From Ypsolopha sequella (lineage: Eukaryota; Arthropoda; Insecta; Lepidoptera; Ypsolophidae), in contig OW203989.1 of NCBI GenBank assembly GCA_934047225.1, positions 11,011,977 through 11,075,976 of the forward strand: 64,000 nucleotides of DNA. The letters are read 5' to 3'. A model generated the notes under the pieces. The model did not search any database. It was not told where the DNA came from and worked only from the letters and a program-made list of their open reading frames with translations. Within the stretch, counting starts at the first letter, position 1, and every line of letters starts with the position of its first letter. This document shows, piece after piece, positions 32,709 through 43,200 of the stretch. The position numbers and the translations under genes were made by a program.

Positions 32709-33140
32709 TTAGTCTTTACCTATGAAATTGCCTAATTTTTCTTACAGATTCATGAGTTCATAATTCCTGTAACTCAATAGCTAATTCAATTATTTGTTTT
32801 GTTTGAAAGTTAATTTAAAGGTTGTTTAAATTTTGTTTTTATTTTCGGTTTGATTATAAAAATCAAATCTTGAAAAACAGTTCGTCCTAAATGCCATCCA
32901 TTTCCATGATATCTTATCATGGAAATGGATGGCATTTGGCACGAATTCGAAATCATTTCTTACAGCTGACACTTTTCAAAAATGTAATTAATGTTGCTGT
33001 TAGCTTAATATTGTCTCATTCATACACAAAAGAAATGACATAATTTGGATTCGTCATTCCTAAAAAAAATGTTAGTACTGAAAATTAAGTTTTCTTCAAA
33101 TTATCCATAGAAAACAGCAATTTCATATGTAAAGACCTAA
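32709..33140. mobile_element. mariner-type MITE family, copy 4, with internal fold-back
   Basis: It runs from 'ttagtctttacctatgaaat' to 'ttcatatgtaaagacctaa'. At 32884-32944 'cgtcctaaatgccatccatt' tccatgat is followed at once by its mirror, so this copy carries a 30-bp-arm hairpin where the others have a single copy of that word. Confidence 0.7.
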
Positions 33141-33364
33141 TATAAAGATTTAGATATAGGGTATATCCTACGCCAATCTTCTTTGAATAAATAAACCGTT
33201 TTGAAAGTTCACTGAAATACGGATTTTGCAAGTTGACTGAAGAGACAAATTCAGATCGTTCCAAGACCGAAATTCAAAGACTATGGAAGGTTCCGTACCT
33301 ACCGATTATGAAGCAGTTGTAGTTTCATTGGTTAAGAAAAAAAGCTCATATTATACCGTAATAT

Positions 33365-33650
33365 ACTAGCCTTTTGCCTGCGTTTTCACCCATGTGAATG
33401 TAATAAATGAATAAGTCCGCAGGGAATGCTCGTCCCCAGGGAACAAAATATAGCCTACTAGCTTTTGGCCGCGGCTTCGCCCACGCTGATTTGGTTTGCA
33501 TTTTTTCGGGATAAAAAGTAGCCTATGTCACTTTCCGGCCGATAAACGATAAAAACTCACGTCGATCCGTTGCTCCGTTGCTGCATGAAAGAAAGACAAA
33601 CCAACAAACACACTTTTGCATTTATAATTGGGTTACGGATACGTGACTTT
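33365..33650 (+). repeat. RTE-like LINE/SINE 3' tail
   Basis: 'ggccgcggcttcgcccacgc', 'tcgggataaaaagtagccta' 'tgtcactttccgg' and 'gcatttataattgggtt' follow the order of the widespread lepidopteran RTE/SINE tail. A second start of the same family is at the window end (63965). Confidence 0.6.
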
Positions 33651-33659
33651 TGTTTATAA

Positions 33660-33900
33660 AGCCAAATTTATACCGGAGACTCGCTAAGTAGTCAAGACCA
33701 AGGTTCAATGGCCCTTTTTGTGAAAAACGCAAAATGAAATGTAGGCTTCCTATACTAATTGACTCAGAGTTGTTCGTAAATTAGTATAGGAGCACAATTT
33801 TTTTTTGTCTTTTTCTGCATAATACGTAATTGAAACTTGGTCCTGACCCAGTCTACAGCATGAATTTTGCTATATAAACAGAAGTCACCTTATAGCTTAT
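33660..33900. repeat. palindromic repeat T, copy 1
   Basis: 'agtcaagaccaaggttcaat' on the left mirrors 'attgaaacttggtcctgacc' on the right, folding at 'gttgttcgtaaattagtata'. The same family is at 63395-63625. Confidence 0.6.
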
Positions 33901-33905
33901 ACAGA

Positions 33906-34373
33906 ATGTTAATTTGATAACCTTTTTCCTTTAAACGGGTTGTTTACCCATTAATATGAACAACTTTTACTATGAGGCAAACCCTGAAATCGCAATAAAT
34001 AAATTAACATTATGTCATTGCAGTATAGAAACGCAAATACCTAGATAGCGAGAGGTCCCCGGTTCGTATCCCGGTTCAGAGTTCCTCACATCCAGATTTA
34101 CTTTTCTTTCTGCGTTTCTATACTGCAATGATATAATGTTAATTTATCCTTGCGATGGATCAATCGCCAAGTGTTCAAACATAGAAATTTATTTCTGTCA
34201 TAGTTTCACAATAAATAAATCAGCTGTGTCATACATTTCGGTCGAGCAGGTATTTTACTTTTGTATGGAACAGCTGATATTTTTCGCGATTTGAGAGTTG
34301 GCCCCGTAGTAAAAGTTGTTCATATTAATGGGTAAAACAACCTGTTTAAGGAAAAAGGTTATGAAATTAACAC
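33906..34373. mobile_element. inverted-repeat element hosting a nested SINE-like insertion
   Basis: Left arm 33908-33996 ('gataacctttttcctttaaa', 'acccattaatatgaacaact') is mirrored at 34284-34372. The SINE-like element 34005-34208 lies inside. Removing it leaves an ordinary MITE of about 250 bp. Confidence 0.65.
34005..34208 (+). mobile_element. SINE-like element with tRNA-like core, copy 2
   Basis: The 12-bp duplication CAATAAATAAAT flanks it (33993-34004 and 34209-34220). Inverted repeats of 33 bp, one mismatch (34003-34035 and 34111-34143), enclose a core with 'tagcgagaggtccccggttc' gtatcccgg, a T-arm-like B box on the plus strand. The tail 'tccttgcgatggatcaatcg' to 'tttatttctgtcatagttt' has the same orientation as in copy 1, but the core is reversed. 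Confidence 0.7.
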
Positions 34374-34408
34374 TAGTATACGTATAGAATATAAACACAA
34401 GGTGAAAT

Positions 34409-34773
34409 TTAAGAGCGGTATCGCAGCCGAATTGTGAAACTCCGCCGTTTTCTAATTAATCGAAACAAAACACTTAAATTCAAAATTCACTCAATAGTAA
34501 TTATATTACATTAAAATAGACCTGCAATAAGTGTACCTGATATAACTACATTACATAAATTAAATATATTTCTATTTCGATTTTGATTGTGAAAAAACCC
34601 ACAAAAATATTTTGAATTAAAAATATTTGAAATTCTAATTTACATAAACCAATGGAAATTTTTTCGATGGTAACATACACAATACATAGGTAATAAGGTT
34701 TTGTTGTATAACGTTTGAGTGAATTTTGAATTTAAGTGTTCTGTTTCGATTAACAAGAAAAGGCGGGATTTAA
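34409..34773. mobile_element. TTAA palindromic MITE, right end lost
   Basis: It begins TTAA-GAGCGGTATCGCAGCCGAATTG. Fold-back wording includes 'ctaatttacataaaccaatg'. The right arm stops at 'aaaggcggga' before the terminal GGCTGCG...CTC. It has extra AT-rich sequence in the middle (about 34500-34610). Confidence 0.65.
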
Positions 34774-34977
34774 CTTCCTTATAGACAGGTGTAATAATTT
34801 GCAACGTAGCATATACAATACATATAGAGATTAAAAGAAGAACTTAAACACACAAGTTAAACTATATAGTACCTATTTATAATCTAAATAATGTACTAGG
34901 TAAAATTTGTCAAACATTAACGCACATAATTATAGAATTAAATGAGACTTGAGGATAATTCATGATTTATATAAGTG

Positions 34978-35095
34978 TGAGGCGTAACGTCGTCGCGTAA
35001 ATGTCTTTACTCGCCCAGATGAAGACAGTCTAAATCTGCTGAAACTGGTCGGCTTTCCCGATCATAACACGTATTGAGGTGAGCAGTTTTTATAT
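34978..35095 (+). repeat. dispersed repeat with GAAACTGGTCGGC motif, copy 2
   Basis: 'gaaactggtcggctttcccg' and 'atcataacacgtattgaggt' match 21077-21190 in inverted orientation. 'cagatgaagacagtct' upstream resembles, but breaks, a hammerhead core (CAGATGA instead of CUGANGA). Confidence 0.6.
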
Positions 35096-35099
35096 AAAT

Positions 35100-36125
35100 C
35101 ATTAACGCACATAATTATTGGTAGGTAACGAAGGTGTAAACGAGGTCGGGTACTCTCTGTCTCCCTCTTATTAAGGCAAAGTTGTAAAGGCCTAAAGGAA
35201 AACAATAATATAAAGCCATTCAAAAAAAAAACATAACCTTCCTTTTGGTTCAGATGTCGTGATTAGAGATTTTTTTTAGTAAATAAACATGATAATAAAC
35301 AAGTTTGTACATAATAAATACCCTGTTAGACAATAATACTCCCTCAGCACCCCTTTGTCCACTAAAATCCATTGAAAAGATCCATTGATGGATTTTTGTG
35401 GACATAGTCATCGGCAAAAGGCTAGTAACCCATAAAAGTTTCTATCCTTTGTTTAAAAGAACCCTAAAACAAACCAACTTTGTTTTCATTACGGGAGTAA
35501 ATAGAGCAGAAGTGAAAACCTTTGTTTTCTTTGAGCGTACATCTCCAGAATGTGCCCCGGGACGTTTGTTCCGAGCGTTTGAACGTTTGCCTCTCGTTTA
35601 GTGGAATAAGTCTACACATAAACACACTGGAGGTTCTTAGGAATGTAACCCCATACTTCCTAAGGATGGAAATTTAAGTGAGGTTACCAGCAGGCCTTTA
35701 ATTTACACACATTCAAATTTAAACACAAAATCACAACAAATAGCTAAGGTTCCCATCAAAAGATGTGATTGGGCCAGATATGACGTTTTTTATTACAGTA
35801 ATGGTTTTTATATTTTAGCTTACGACACGTATGGTCTTACTATTATAGATCAAATTTACTAAAATACCTTATCGTAAATGAACTGTTCATACTTCCGGTT
35901 AAGCTCGTATCGTAAACATGCTTTAACCAAAATGACCTGCCATAATATCGTTTACCAACCACGCACTTTGATATTTAGATAAATGGTTTTTTTATTTGGT
36001 TTAATTGAGTATTATTTAGTTGTATACATATGATGTACGCTTTGGTAATGAATTTTGTGTGTTTTATAACTAAGATCTCGCGTTTTTCAAGCGCATGCAC
36101 ACACGCGTTGGCGAATTACGAGCCA
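35100..36125. other. AT-rich DNA, one unrecognised short frame
   Basis: A 67-codon frame at 35398-35601 has ordinary composition but no motif I recognise. No splice or promoter pattern argues that it is real. Confidence 0.45.
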
Positions 36126-36128
36126 TTA

Positions 36129-36706
36129 AGGCTTGCTTACATTTGGACGAGTTAAGGACAGAAGACAGTTGGCAGGTTAACTCGTTCTTTGGTCAAGTAG
36201 TAAGTACCGTCTAAACAATCGCTGGATAGATTTAGTTTCAAGTTGCATTTGCTGCCAAGTACACTCATAGATGTCTGTCACTGTGATGTGATGCTTTATG
36301 TATTATACAAGCACTTATACTTCAAATACCCACTGAAAAATAACTAAGGGGTCGATTCTTTATTGTGCACCAAAACAAGAATTTATAAAATATTTTTAAC
36401 TGAGAGGGTACAATAGGTGGTCTTATCGCTTAAGCGATTTCTTCCAGACAACCTTTATTATAAATGTTTTGTAAAGAACCTCAAAAGATAACCTCAAATA
36501 CAATACGTGCATTTTCACTTTGACAACAAAATGAACTGGACTAAACTCGTCTGTTCAGATGCACGGCAACAAGCCATTCTATTTGCGTACCTTAACTGGT
36601 AACTTACTACTGGACTCGATTTTTGCTGTCCAAATGAGGCGTGTAGCTTCACTCGCTAGGTATGCCAGTTAACTCACTACTAAACTCGTTCAAATGTAAA
36701 CAAAGC
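36129..36706. mobile_element. TIR element of about 578 bp, non-autonomous
   Basis: The left terminus 'gcttgcttacatttggacga' gtt resembles the mirrored right terminus 'gctttgtttacatttgaacg' agtt. Inside it holds a fragment of a LINE tail on the minus strand (36405-36462). An 89-codon frame from 36662 runs out through the right end and contains SKVLGM; I cannot assign it. Confidence 0.5.
36405..36462 (-). repeat. LINE 3' UTR fragment
   Basis: The minus strand reads 'aaaggttgtctggaagaaat' cgcttaagcgataagaccacc, close to the tail at 37900-38045. Confidence 0.55.
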
Positions 36707-37469
36707 TCACATCATGACACATCAACAATGGCTGAATTAGGTTTCGCGTATTTTGAACTGTATTTATTCGATTTCCTCCAAGCACGAGTCTCGCACATAC
36801 ATTCACTAAAAGAAAATAAAAATAAAGTTCAGTTTTTTCCTCACAATATTCTCTCAATTGTATCTGAAGAAATATCTATACAAAAGGCTTCAAAGGTGCT
36901 AGGTATGACTATAATAATATTACAATTCTGAAACATAGTTCGACTAAAATCAGTAGATATTTGGATAAATAAATAAAATCATGTCAATTTACAAAATCAA
37001 CAATCTTAATTTACAATCTTGAACTTTATATTGAAAAACTGTACTGTCTCTCAATTTATTAGGTAGATCAACTATGTAAATGCGCTTGAAGTACTTGAAT
37101 TAATTAATCGACACCACAGGTTTTGTACAAAGAAGGACTTGTCACTTGAAGCAATTTCTTCCGGTGATGAAGAAATTATTAAGAAAAGTAAAAGGGCGAT
37201 AGACAATAATTATATGAGAGTTCAGTAAATTGTGTAAAAATCAATACTTGCTCGTATACAAAGAAAGAAACGCTACAAAGGAGTAAGTAATGTTTTGGCT
37301 AGTACGTCGCCGCTGTAGATCGTAGCACCTTCGTAACTCGTAGCAATGCTACGACGACGTCATTGGACACGTCTTCTGTAGTGAAATATCAGTGTATTTT
37401 TTATAGTTACTGATTAATTAGTTATAAGCAAACAACGAACTAAATTAATTAGTTTTAGCAAACAACGAA

Positions 37470-37630
37470 CTAAAATATAAAATTTGATAACAAAGCACAA
37501 AAATTTTTGAATTTTTGAAAAGTTCATGTTATTACCGAAGTTAGCGATAGCGATATTTATCACTTTTAGTATGAAGTCGTGTCAGATGACGTCACGGGAC
37601 ATGCCGTTAAGCTCACTTTGATTGCCAATA
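37470..37630. repeat. dispersed repeat Z, copy 2
   Basis: 'tttgaatttttgaaaagttc', 'tagtatgaagtcgtgtcaga' and 'tgccgttaagctcactttga' match 22370-22525. Same orientation. Confidence 0.6.
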
Positions 37631-37739
37631 ACTTCGTAATTTTTTGAGATATCGAAAAAAGTATTTCCTTTTAGCTTTTAAAACGCAATTGACTTTCTAA
37701 AAAAATTCATGTAGGAGGCGGGCTCATTATAAATTGTGA

Positions 37740-38048
37740 AGCGTGTTCAAAAAGGAATTACAAGATGGAGAATATTCTTGCTTTTTCCGTTTAGCTCACG
37801 CGTTATATAATGTTATACTTGTGTATTTATTTTAACTATTTGCTATCCATTTAATTATTATTATTTATTTTGTGCAGCACCTTCGCGTTATTTCTTCCAA
37901 CAATTAATTTCCGCCCAAAGGTGGTCTGGAAGAAATAGCTATAAGTGATAAGGCCGCCAATTGTTACCTTCTTTCATAAGTTTGTTGTTTTACCTTATTT
38001 ATTTATTTTGGTGTACAATAACGAGTATTTGTCTTGTCTTGTCTTGTC
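37740..38048 (+). mobile_element. LINE 3' UTR/tail
   Basis: 'aaaggtggtctggaagaaat' agctataagtgataaggccgcc, then an AT-rich stretch ending in (TTGTC)n, is the tail I know from lepidopteran non-LTR elements. The upstream part (37740-37900) has no surviving frame. 5'-truncated. Confidence 0.5.
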
Positions 38049-38269
38049 CCTTTTCGATAACAATTAAATAACAATAATAGCATGTCTGCAAGGGAACAGG
38101 TTTATTTATTTATTGTGTGGCTATTTTATTGTGCTTATAAGGTTCAAAAAGTAAGATAACTTGTTTGCCTCATCAATTTGTGTGAAATGTGAATGGGTTC
38201 CAATTTGTAGAATCTTCTTTATACTTCCAAATGGCCCTGTATCTTGTTTCTTGAAATTTCTTCATAAGT

Positions 38270-38590
38270 ATTCATGAATCCCATATAACGCTATGTAAAT
38301 TTTATTTTTGTCACTGTCACTCCAAGCAAAAAAACGCTTAGTACAAGAAAGGCAGATTCAGGTCACAATCACAATATAGATATAATTAAAACCCATCCAA
38401 AAAAATATGTTTGAGTTTTTTACATAATGGTTCCTTATCGACAAACGAAAAGAAAAAGTGTGTGTGTAGACCTCATTTTAATAATTATTTCTAACGAGCA
38501 AAAGGTATCCAAACATGTTTTCCAAAAACAAGACCCTAGCTAGATTACATAGTCAAAATGCAAATACCAGAAATTAATAACAATTTTCTG
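38270..38590 (+). repeat. dispersed repeat W, copy 1
   Basis: 'ttttatttttgtcact', 'caaacatgttttcca', 'gacctcattttaataattat' and 'gcatgaaatat' recur in order at 54687-55065. Confidence 0.75.
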
Positions 38591-38615
38591 CGTATTGCAT
38601 GAAATATATGTAAAA

Positions 38616-38821
38616 ACCAGCCAAGTGCGTGTCGGGCTACGCGCAATGTAGGGTTCCGTAGTTGTCCGTTACTTTTTGCGGACTAAGAAGGTTCATAAAC
38701 TTATATTAACTACCTGTATTACACGACTAACAACTTCATCTAAGTTATTTTCAATGGAATTTGTATTGTACAAAATTATCATTTTAAGTTGGTTGACTAT
38801 TATTCGTTAGCTAAGGCCTAC
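38616..38821 (+). repeat. GGCCAAGTG repeat interrupted by the BEL element (left part)
   Basis: 'gccaagtgcgtgtcgggcta' and 'gtagggttccgtagttgtcc' match 13271 onward. The repeat continues after the retrotransposon at 45755 with 'cctacttagctataatagtg'. Confidence 0.65.
38817..38821. repeat. target site duplication CCTAC (left)
   Basis: CCTAC immediately precedes the 5' LTR and recurs at 45755-45759 immediately after the 3' LTR. A 5-bp duplication is usual for BEL/Pao integrases. Confidence 0.9.
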
Positions 38822-39164
38822 TGTTGGAGACAATCTTCAAGCCGGTGCGTGACGGGTACCGGCCGCCGTGCGGCTTTAGACTAATTTATAAGTGCGCGCG
38901 TTTAATTTATATTCATTCATTCATTCAATAATTCAATCAATCATTCTATCTGTTTTCATTCATTCAATCAGCCTTCATTCATTCAATCATTCATTTTTAT
39001 GTTTAGTCATTCTCTTCTCTCTGCGATCTTGTACATACACGCACGCGACACTATTGTCCTTAAAATACAGCACCTAAAATTACACTCCGTTTATTTTACT
39101 CGAGCTATCCCGTCAGAACTCCCGTCCAGAACATCTAGGAACAGCGGGCACTGACACCCCAACA
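38822..39164 (+). repeat. 5' LTR of the BEL/Pao element
   Basis: 343 bp, TGTTGG...CCAACA. It carries a TATA-like TTATAAG at 38886-38892 followed by gcgcgcg, and an (ATTC)n-rich middle part (about 38910-39000). Transcription start and poly-A site are not evident by eye. Confidence 0.9.
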
Positions 39165-39182
39165 TGGTCCTTCGATCTACGA
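39165..39182 (+). promoter_or_regulatory. primer binding site
   Basis: TGGTCCTTCGATCTACG begins directly after the LTR. The TGG start pairs with the CCA end of a tRNA. I could not name the tRNA. Confidence 0.6.
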
Positions 39183-39200
39183 GAAAAATTAGTTGTCGTC

Positions 39201-39692
39201 TTCAAGCGTGACGTCATCAAGGACTCGTCAAAGGAATCCCTGGAACACCTGTGGGACGCATTAACCCACCAAGGACATCCTAAGAAACACCTTCGAGTAC
39301 GCCGCGTCAAGAAAAGAGTCGCCAAATATCAAAATCACGTATCTTCTTTGTCTTCATTGTGCCACTTCAAGCGTGACGTCATCAAAAAGCTTCACTGGAA
39401 CACCTGTGGGAAGCATAAGCCCGCCAAGGATATCCTAAGAAACATCTTCGAGTGCGCCGTGTCAAGAAAAGAATCGTCTAATATCAAAATTACGTGTTTT
39501 CTTTGTCTTCGTTGTGCCACTTCAAGCGTGACGTCATCAAATAGCTTCACTGGAACACCTGTGGGAAGCATAAACCCGCCAAGGATATCCTAAGAAACAC
39601 CTTCGAGTGCGCCGCGTCAAGAAAAGAGTCGTCGAATATGAAAATTACGTGTTTTTCTTTGTCTTCTTTGTGCCACTACTAACGTGACGTCA
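39201..39692 (+). repeat. 165-bp tandem leader repeats with TGACGTCA palindromes
   Basis: 'ttcaagcgtgacgtcatcaa' starts at 39201, 39366 and 39531, exactly 165 bp apart. A decayed fourth start places TGACGTCA at 39685. The octamer TGACGTCA, the consensus CRE/ATF site, is thus at 39209, 39374, 39539 and 39685. Each unit also contains 'cacctgtggga' and 'cctaagaaaca(c/t)cttcgag'. The array lies between the LTR and the gag start, where transcriptional or insulator repeats are found in some retroelements. Confidence 0.8.
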
Positions 39693-40295
39693 TCAATTTT
39701 TTTTATCTTCTACGTGCCATCACGTGTACCTGCACCAAAGTTCATCGTCATCCAGTATCCCAGAACACTTACCGAGTCTTTCGCCAGCGCAAGATCTGCA
39801 AAATTCGCCGAACGAGACGTCGGACTTGGAGACGTAGAACATTTTGGAGGGAACACGACAATTTTTGTGAGTCCGTTCCGATTATTCCTCATTCCTATCT
39901 TTAAAATCTCAATCCTTATTAGTATAGCTTTCACCTATTTGCCTAAGCTTACATTTTTTCATGCCAAAGCTGTTTTATCGCAAAAATCATAAGCATAAGC
40001 GTTAGTATAAAGGCAAGCCTTTGTAAACGCCCAAACTATACAAATATTCATCAAACCGCATCTTTATCATTTTTTTGCATAGCCGTAATTAGCTGCTAAC
40101 TCGATCGAGTACCTGTTCCGCTTGCACGGCAGTTGCCTTCGACCTGCAGTGACGCATTAGCTAACCATCAGAGCATACGCATATCGCTGCGCTGCTGAGA
40201 TAACAATTAGGTACATTCCTTGAAAATAGTTATTTATTTTGATCTCCGTGTATATTAACGTGTGACCGTTACTTGTATACTTTTCCTTTACCACA

Positions 40296-43200
40296 ATGAG
40301 TGAAGAAAAGATCAAGGAGCTTGTTAAAAAACGCGGTAGCTTAAAATCCAAGTTAACTACGTTTAAATCGTATCTAAACGTTATAAAATGCAGTGATAAC
40401 TTGAGTGACACGCAAGTGAACGAATTAAAGCTACGTTTGGAAAAAGTTGAAGCCTTATATGTGCATTTTGACGCGTTACAGACCGAGATCGAGGTCCTGG
40501 CGGAAGACAGCGACGAGAGGTATGCGGAAAGAGATCAGTTCGAGTCACAATACTACAGCATCCTCGCCGAGGGCAGGACTTTGCTGAACAACTACACATC
40601 GAAACATTCCATAAATCAGGTGGGCTCTGTGTCGACTTTTTGTGATCACAATGTTACTGCAAATTGTAAACAAGAGTCAATTGATTTAGCAAACATAAAT
40701 TTAGCTTCTTTTTCGGGATCGAATCAAGACTGGCTCGAATACAAAAATACATTCTTTTCCATTATACACAAAAGTGATCTTGACGACATAAGCAAGTTTC
40801 ACTATTTGAAACGTTCCCTTAAGGGCTGTGCCGCGGAAGTTATAAGTAATTTAGATTTTACAAGTGCAAATTACAGGGAAGCGTGGAGTTTGTTGTGTGA
40901 CAGGTTTGATAATTCGCGTGTATTAGTCAATAACCACGTTCAAGCGATTTTTAACATAGATAAAATACAAAAAGAGTCTAGCCACGCCATCCACCATGTG
41001 ATTGACACTACCAACAAACACCTTCGCGCTCTTTCTACTTTAGGGCAGCCAATTACACACTGGGATACACTTATTATTCAAATTATGTCTAATAAATTAG
41101 ACGATGTTACAATTAGCAAATGGGAAGAAGAAAGAAATAAAGCTACAACCCCTCCCACTTTAAAGGAATTTAAAGATTTTCTTGCTGCTAGGGCAAGAGT
41201 TTTAAAGTCGTGCGAGCAGTCAAAGGGCAGTAACAAATCGTATGACATTCCAAAACAACATTTTCAACCTAATATGCAAAATAAAATTGCATGTCCCATG
41301 TGCAGCGATAAACACTTTCTTTTCACGTGTCCATCTTTTCGAAATCTTAGCGTTGAATCACGTATTCGAAAGGTCAATCAATCCAACGTTTGCTTAAACT
41401 GCCTTCGGCCTGGACATTCAAATAATCGCTGCAAATTATCTCATTGCAAGTATTGTAGTCAAAAACATAATACTCTTTTGCACTTCGATAAAAACACAAA
41501 TACAGAGAGGGAAGGCAACATTGCCCTTTCCACAAGTACCTCAGACGATAAACACTCTGCTGTTCTCTTATCCACAGCTATGGTGAAGGTTGCGGATCAT
41601 AAAGGCAGACTGCATGCCGCCAGACTAATCCTGGACAATGGCTCCACTGCAAATTTCGTAACACAGCGCCTCTGCGGGAGACTGGGTTTGGTGAGACGAA
41701 ACACGAGTTCCACTGTGACAGGTATCGACAGTCAGTGTTCTAGTACCAATCAGTCTTGTGACCTTACTATCGTATCATCTAACGGTGACTTCAAGGTGAG
41801 CATCAGCTGTTACATTCTTGCTGAGATTACACAAGCGTTACCTACGACTTACATCGATCTACAAAAAATCCCTATCCCAGCTGGGTTATGCTTAGCGGAC
41901 CCCTCATTTAACATACCTTCATCAGTAGACATCTTAGTCGGAGCAGAGATATTTTGGAGCGTCCTAGGATCGTCTTCTATAAATCTAGGAAAAAATCTAC
42001 CAAAATTACATGAATCCAAGTTTGGCTGGTTGGTGACAGGGTCCATGCCTCAGTTAAAACCTAATACTAATACCATCTGTCATTTCGTCCAAAACACTAC
42101 CGACGTACCAGATTTGTCTCGATTCTGGGAACTTGATGCAGTGTCACCTCTTCATAGCCTGTCAAAGGAGGAACGAACTTGTGAGGATAGCTTTAAAGCC
42201 AATACAATTCGTGATAAAGATGGTCGTTTCATAGTGACAATGCCTTTAAAGGAGTCCCCTGAAATATTAGGTGATTCTTACCAAATGGCAAAATTACGTT
42301 TCCTATCTTTAGAACGTCGTTTCGAACGCGATCCTGCCTTCAAAAAGAGCTATACAGACTTCATTAAAGAGTACCTTGACCTAGGACACATGACAGAAAA
42401 CAAACATTCAGTGCATCACAAAGATAAGGTCTCATATTATTTACCCCATCATGGTGTCTTTCGTGATTCGAGCACTACTCATCTTCGTGTCGTGTTTGAC
42501 GCATCGGCCGCTATTTCGAAGAACACGAGATCCTTGAATTCGATTCAGATGGTAGGTCCTGTCGTCCAGGATGATTTATTTTCCATCCTACTTCGTTTCA
42601 GGCAACATAAGTTTGTTGTGACAAGCGACGTTGAGAAGATGTATAGAGCCATACTAATAACGCCTTCTCAACGATCCCTTCAACAAATCATTTTCAGGTT
42701 TAACTCATCCGAACCTCTTAAAACATACACACTGAACACAGTAACGTACGGCACTTCGTCTGCTCCATACTTGGCCACCAAATGCCTAGTCTCACTCGCT
42801 GAAAAAGCTCCTAATGATCAAGCTAAAAACGCAATTAAAAAAGACTTCTATGTAGATGATTATTTGGGAGGCGGTGAGACATTACAAGCTGTAAAAGACT
42901 TGTGTAAAGATCTAATTCATACCTTAGACTCTGCAAAATTTAATTTAAGAAAATGGCAGTCTAATAATCAAGAAATCTTAAAATCAATTTCAGACATCAA
43001 AGGTGAGACCGACAAATCTTTAAACCTAAATGAAAATGGCTCTTGTAAAACTTTGGGTCTGAACTGGAATTCTCAGAAAGACTCACTTTATTTTTCAATT
43101 AAATTTAATCTTAAAGGTAAAGTAACTAAACGATACATTTTATCAACCATTAGTCAAATTTTTGATCCTCTTGGGCTCGTGGGCCCATGCACAGTTGAAG

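Noticed and set aside
38892..39077. A 61-residue protein encoded in each LTR
   Set aside because: It is the translation of the (ATTC)n tract in an LTR promoter region; it repeats at 45482-45667 only because the LTRs are the same.
39684..39992. A 102-codon leader protein of the BEL element
   Set aside because: It begins inside the decayed fourth tandem unit, has no BEL homologue I know, and its composition follows the leader DNA.
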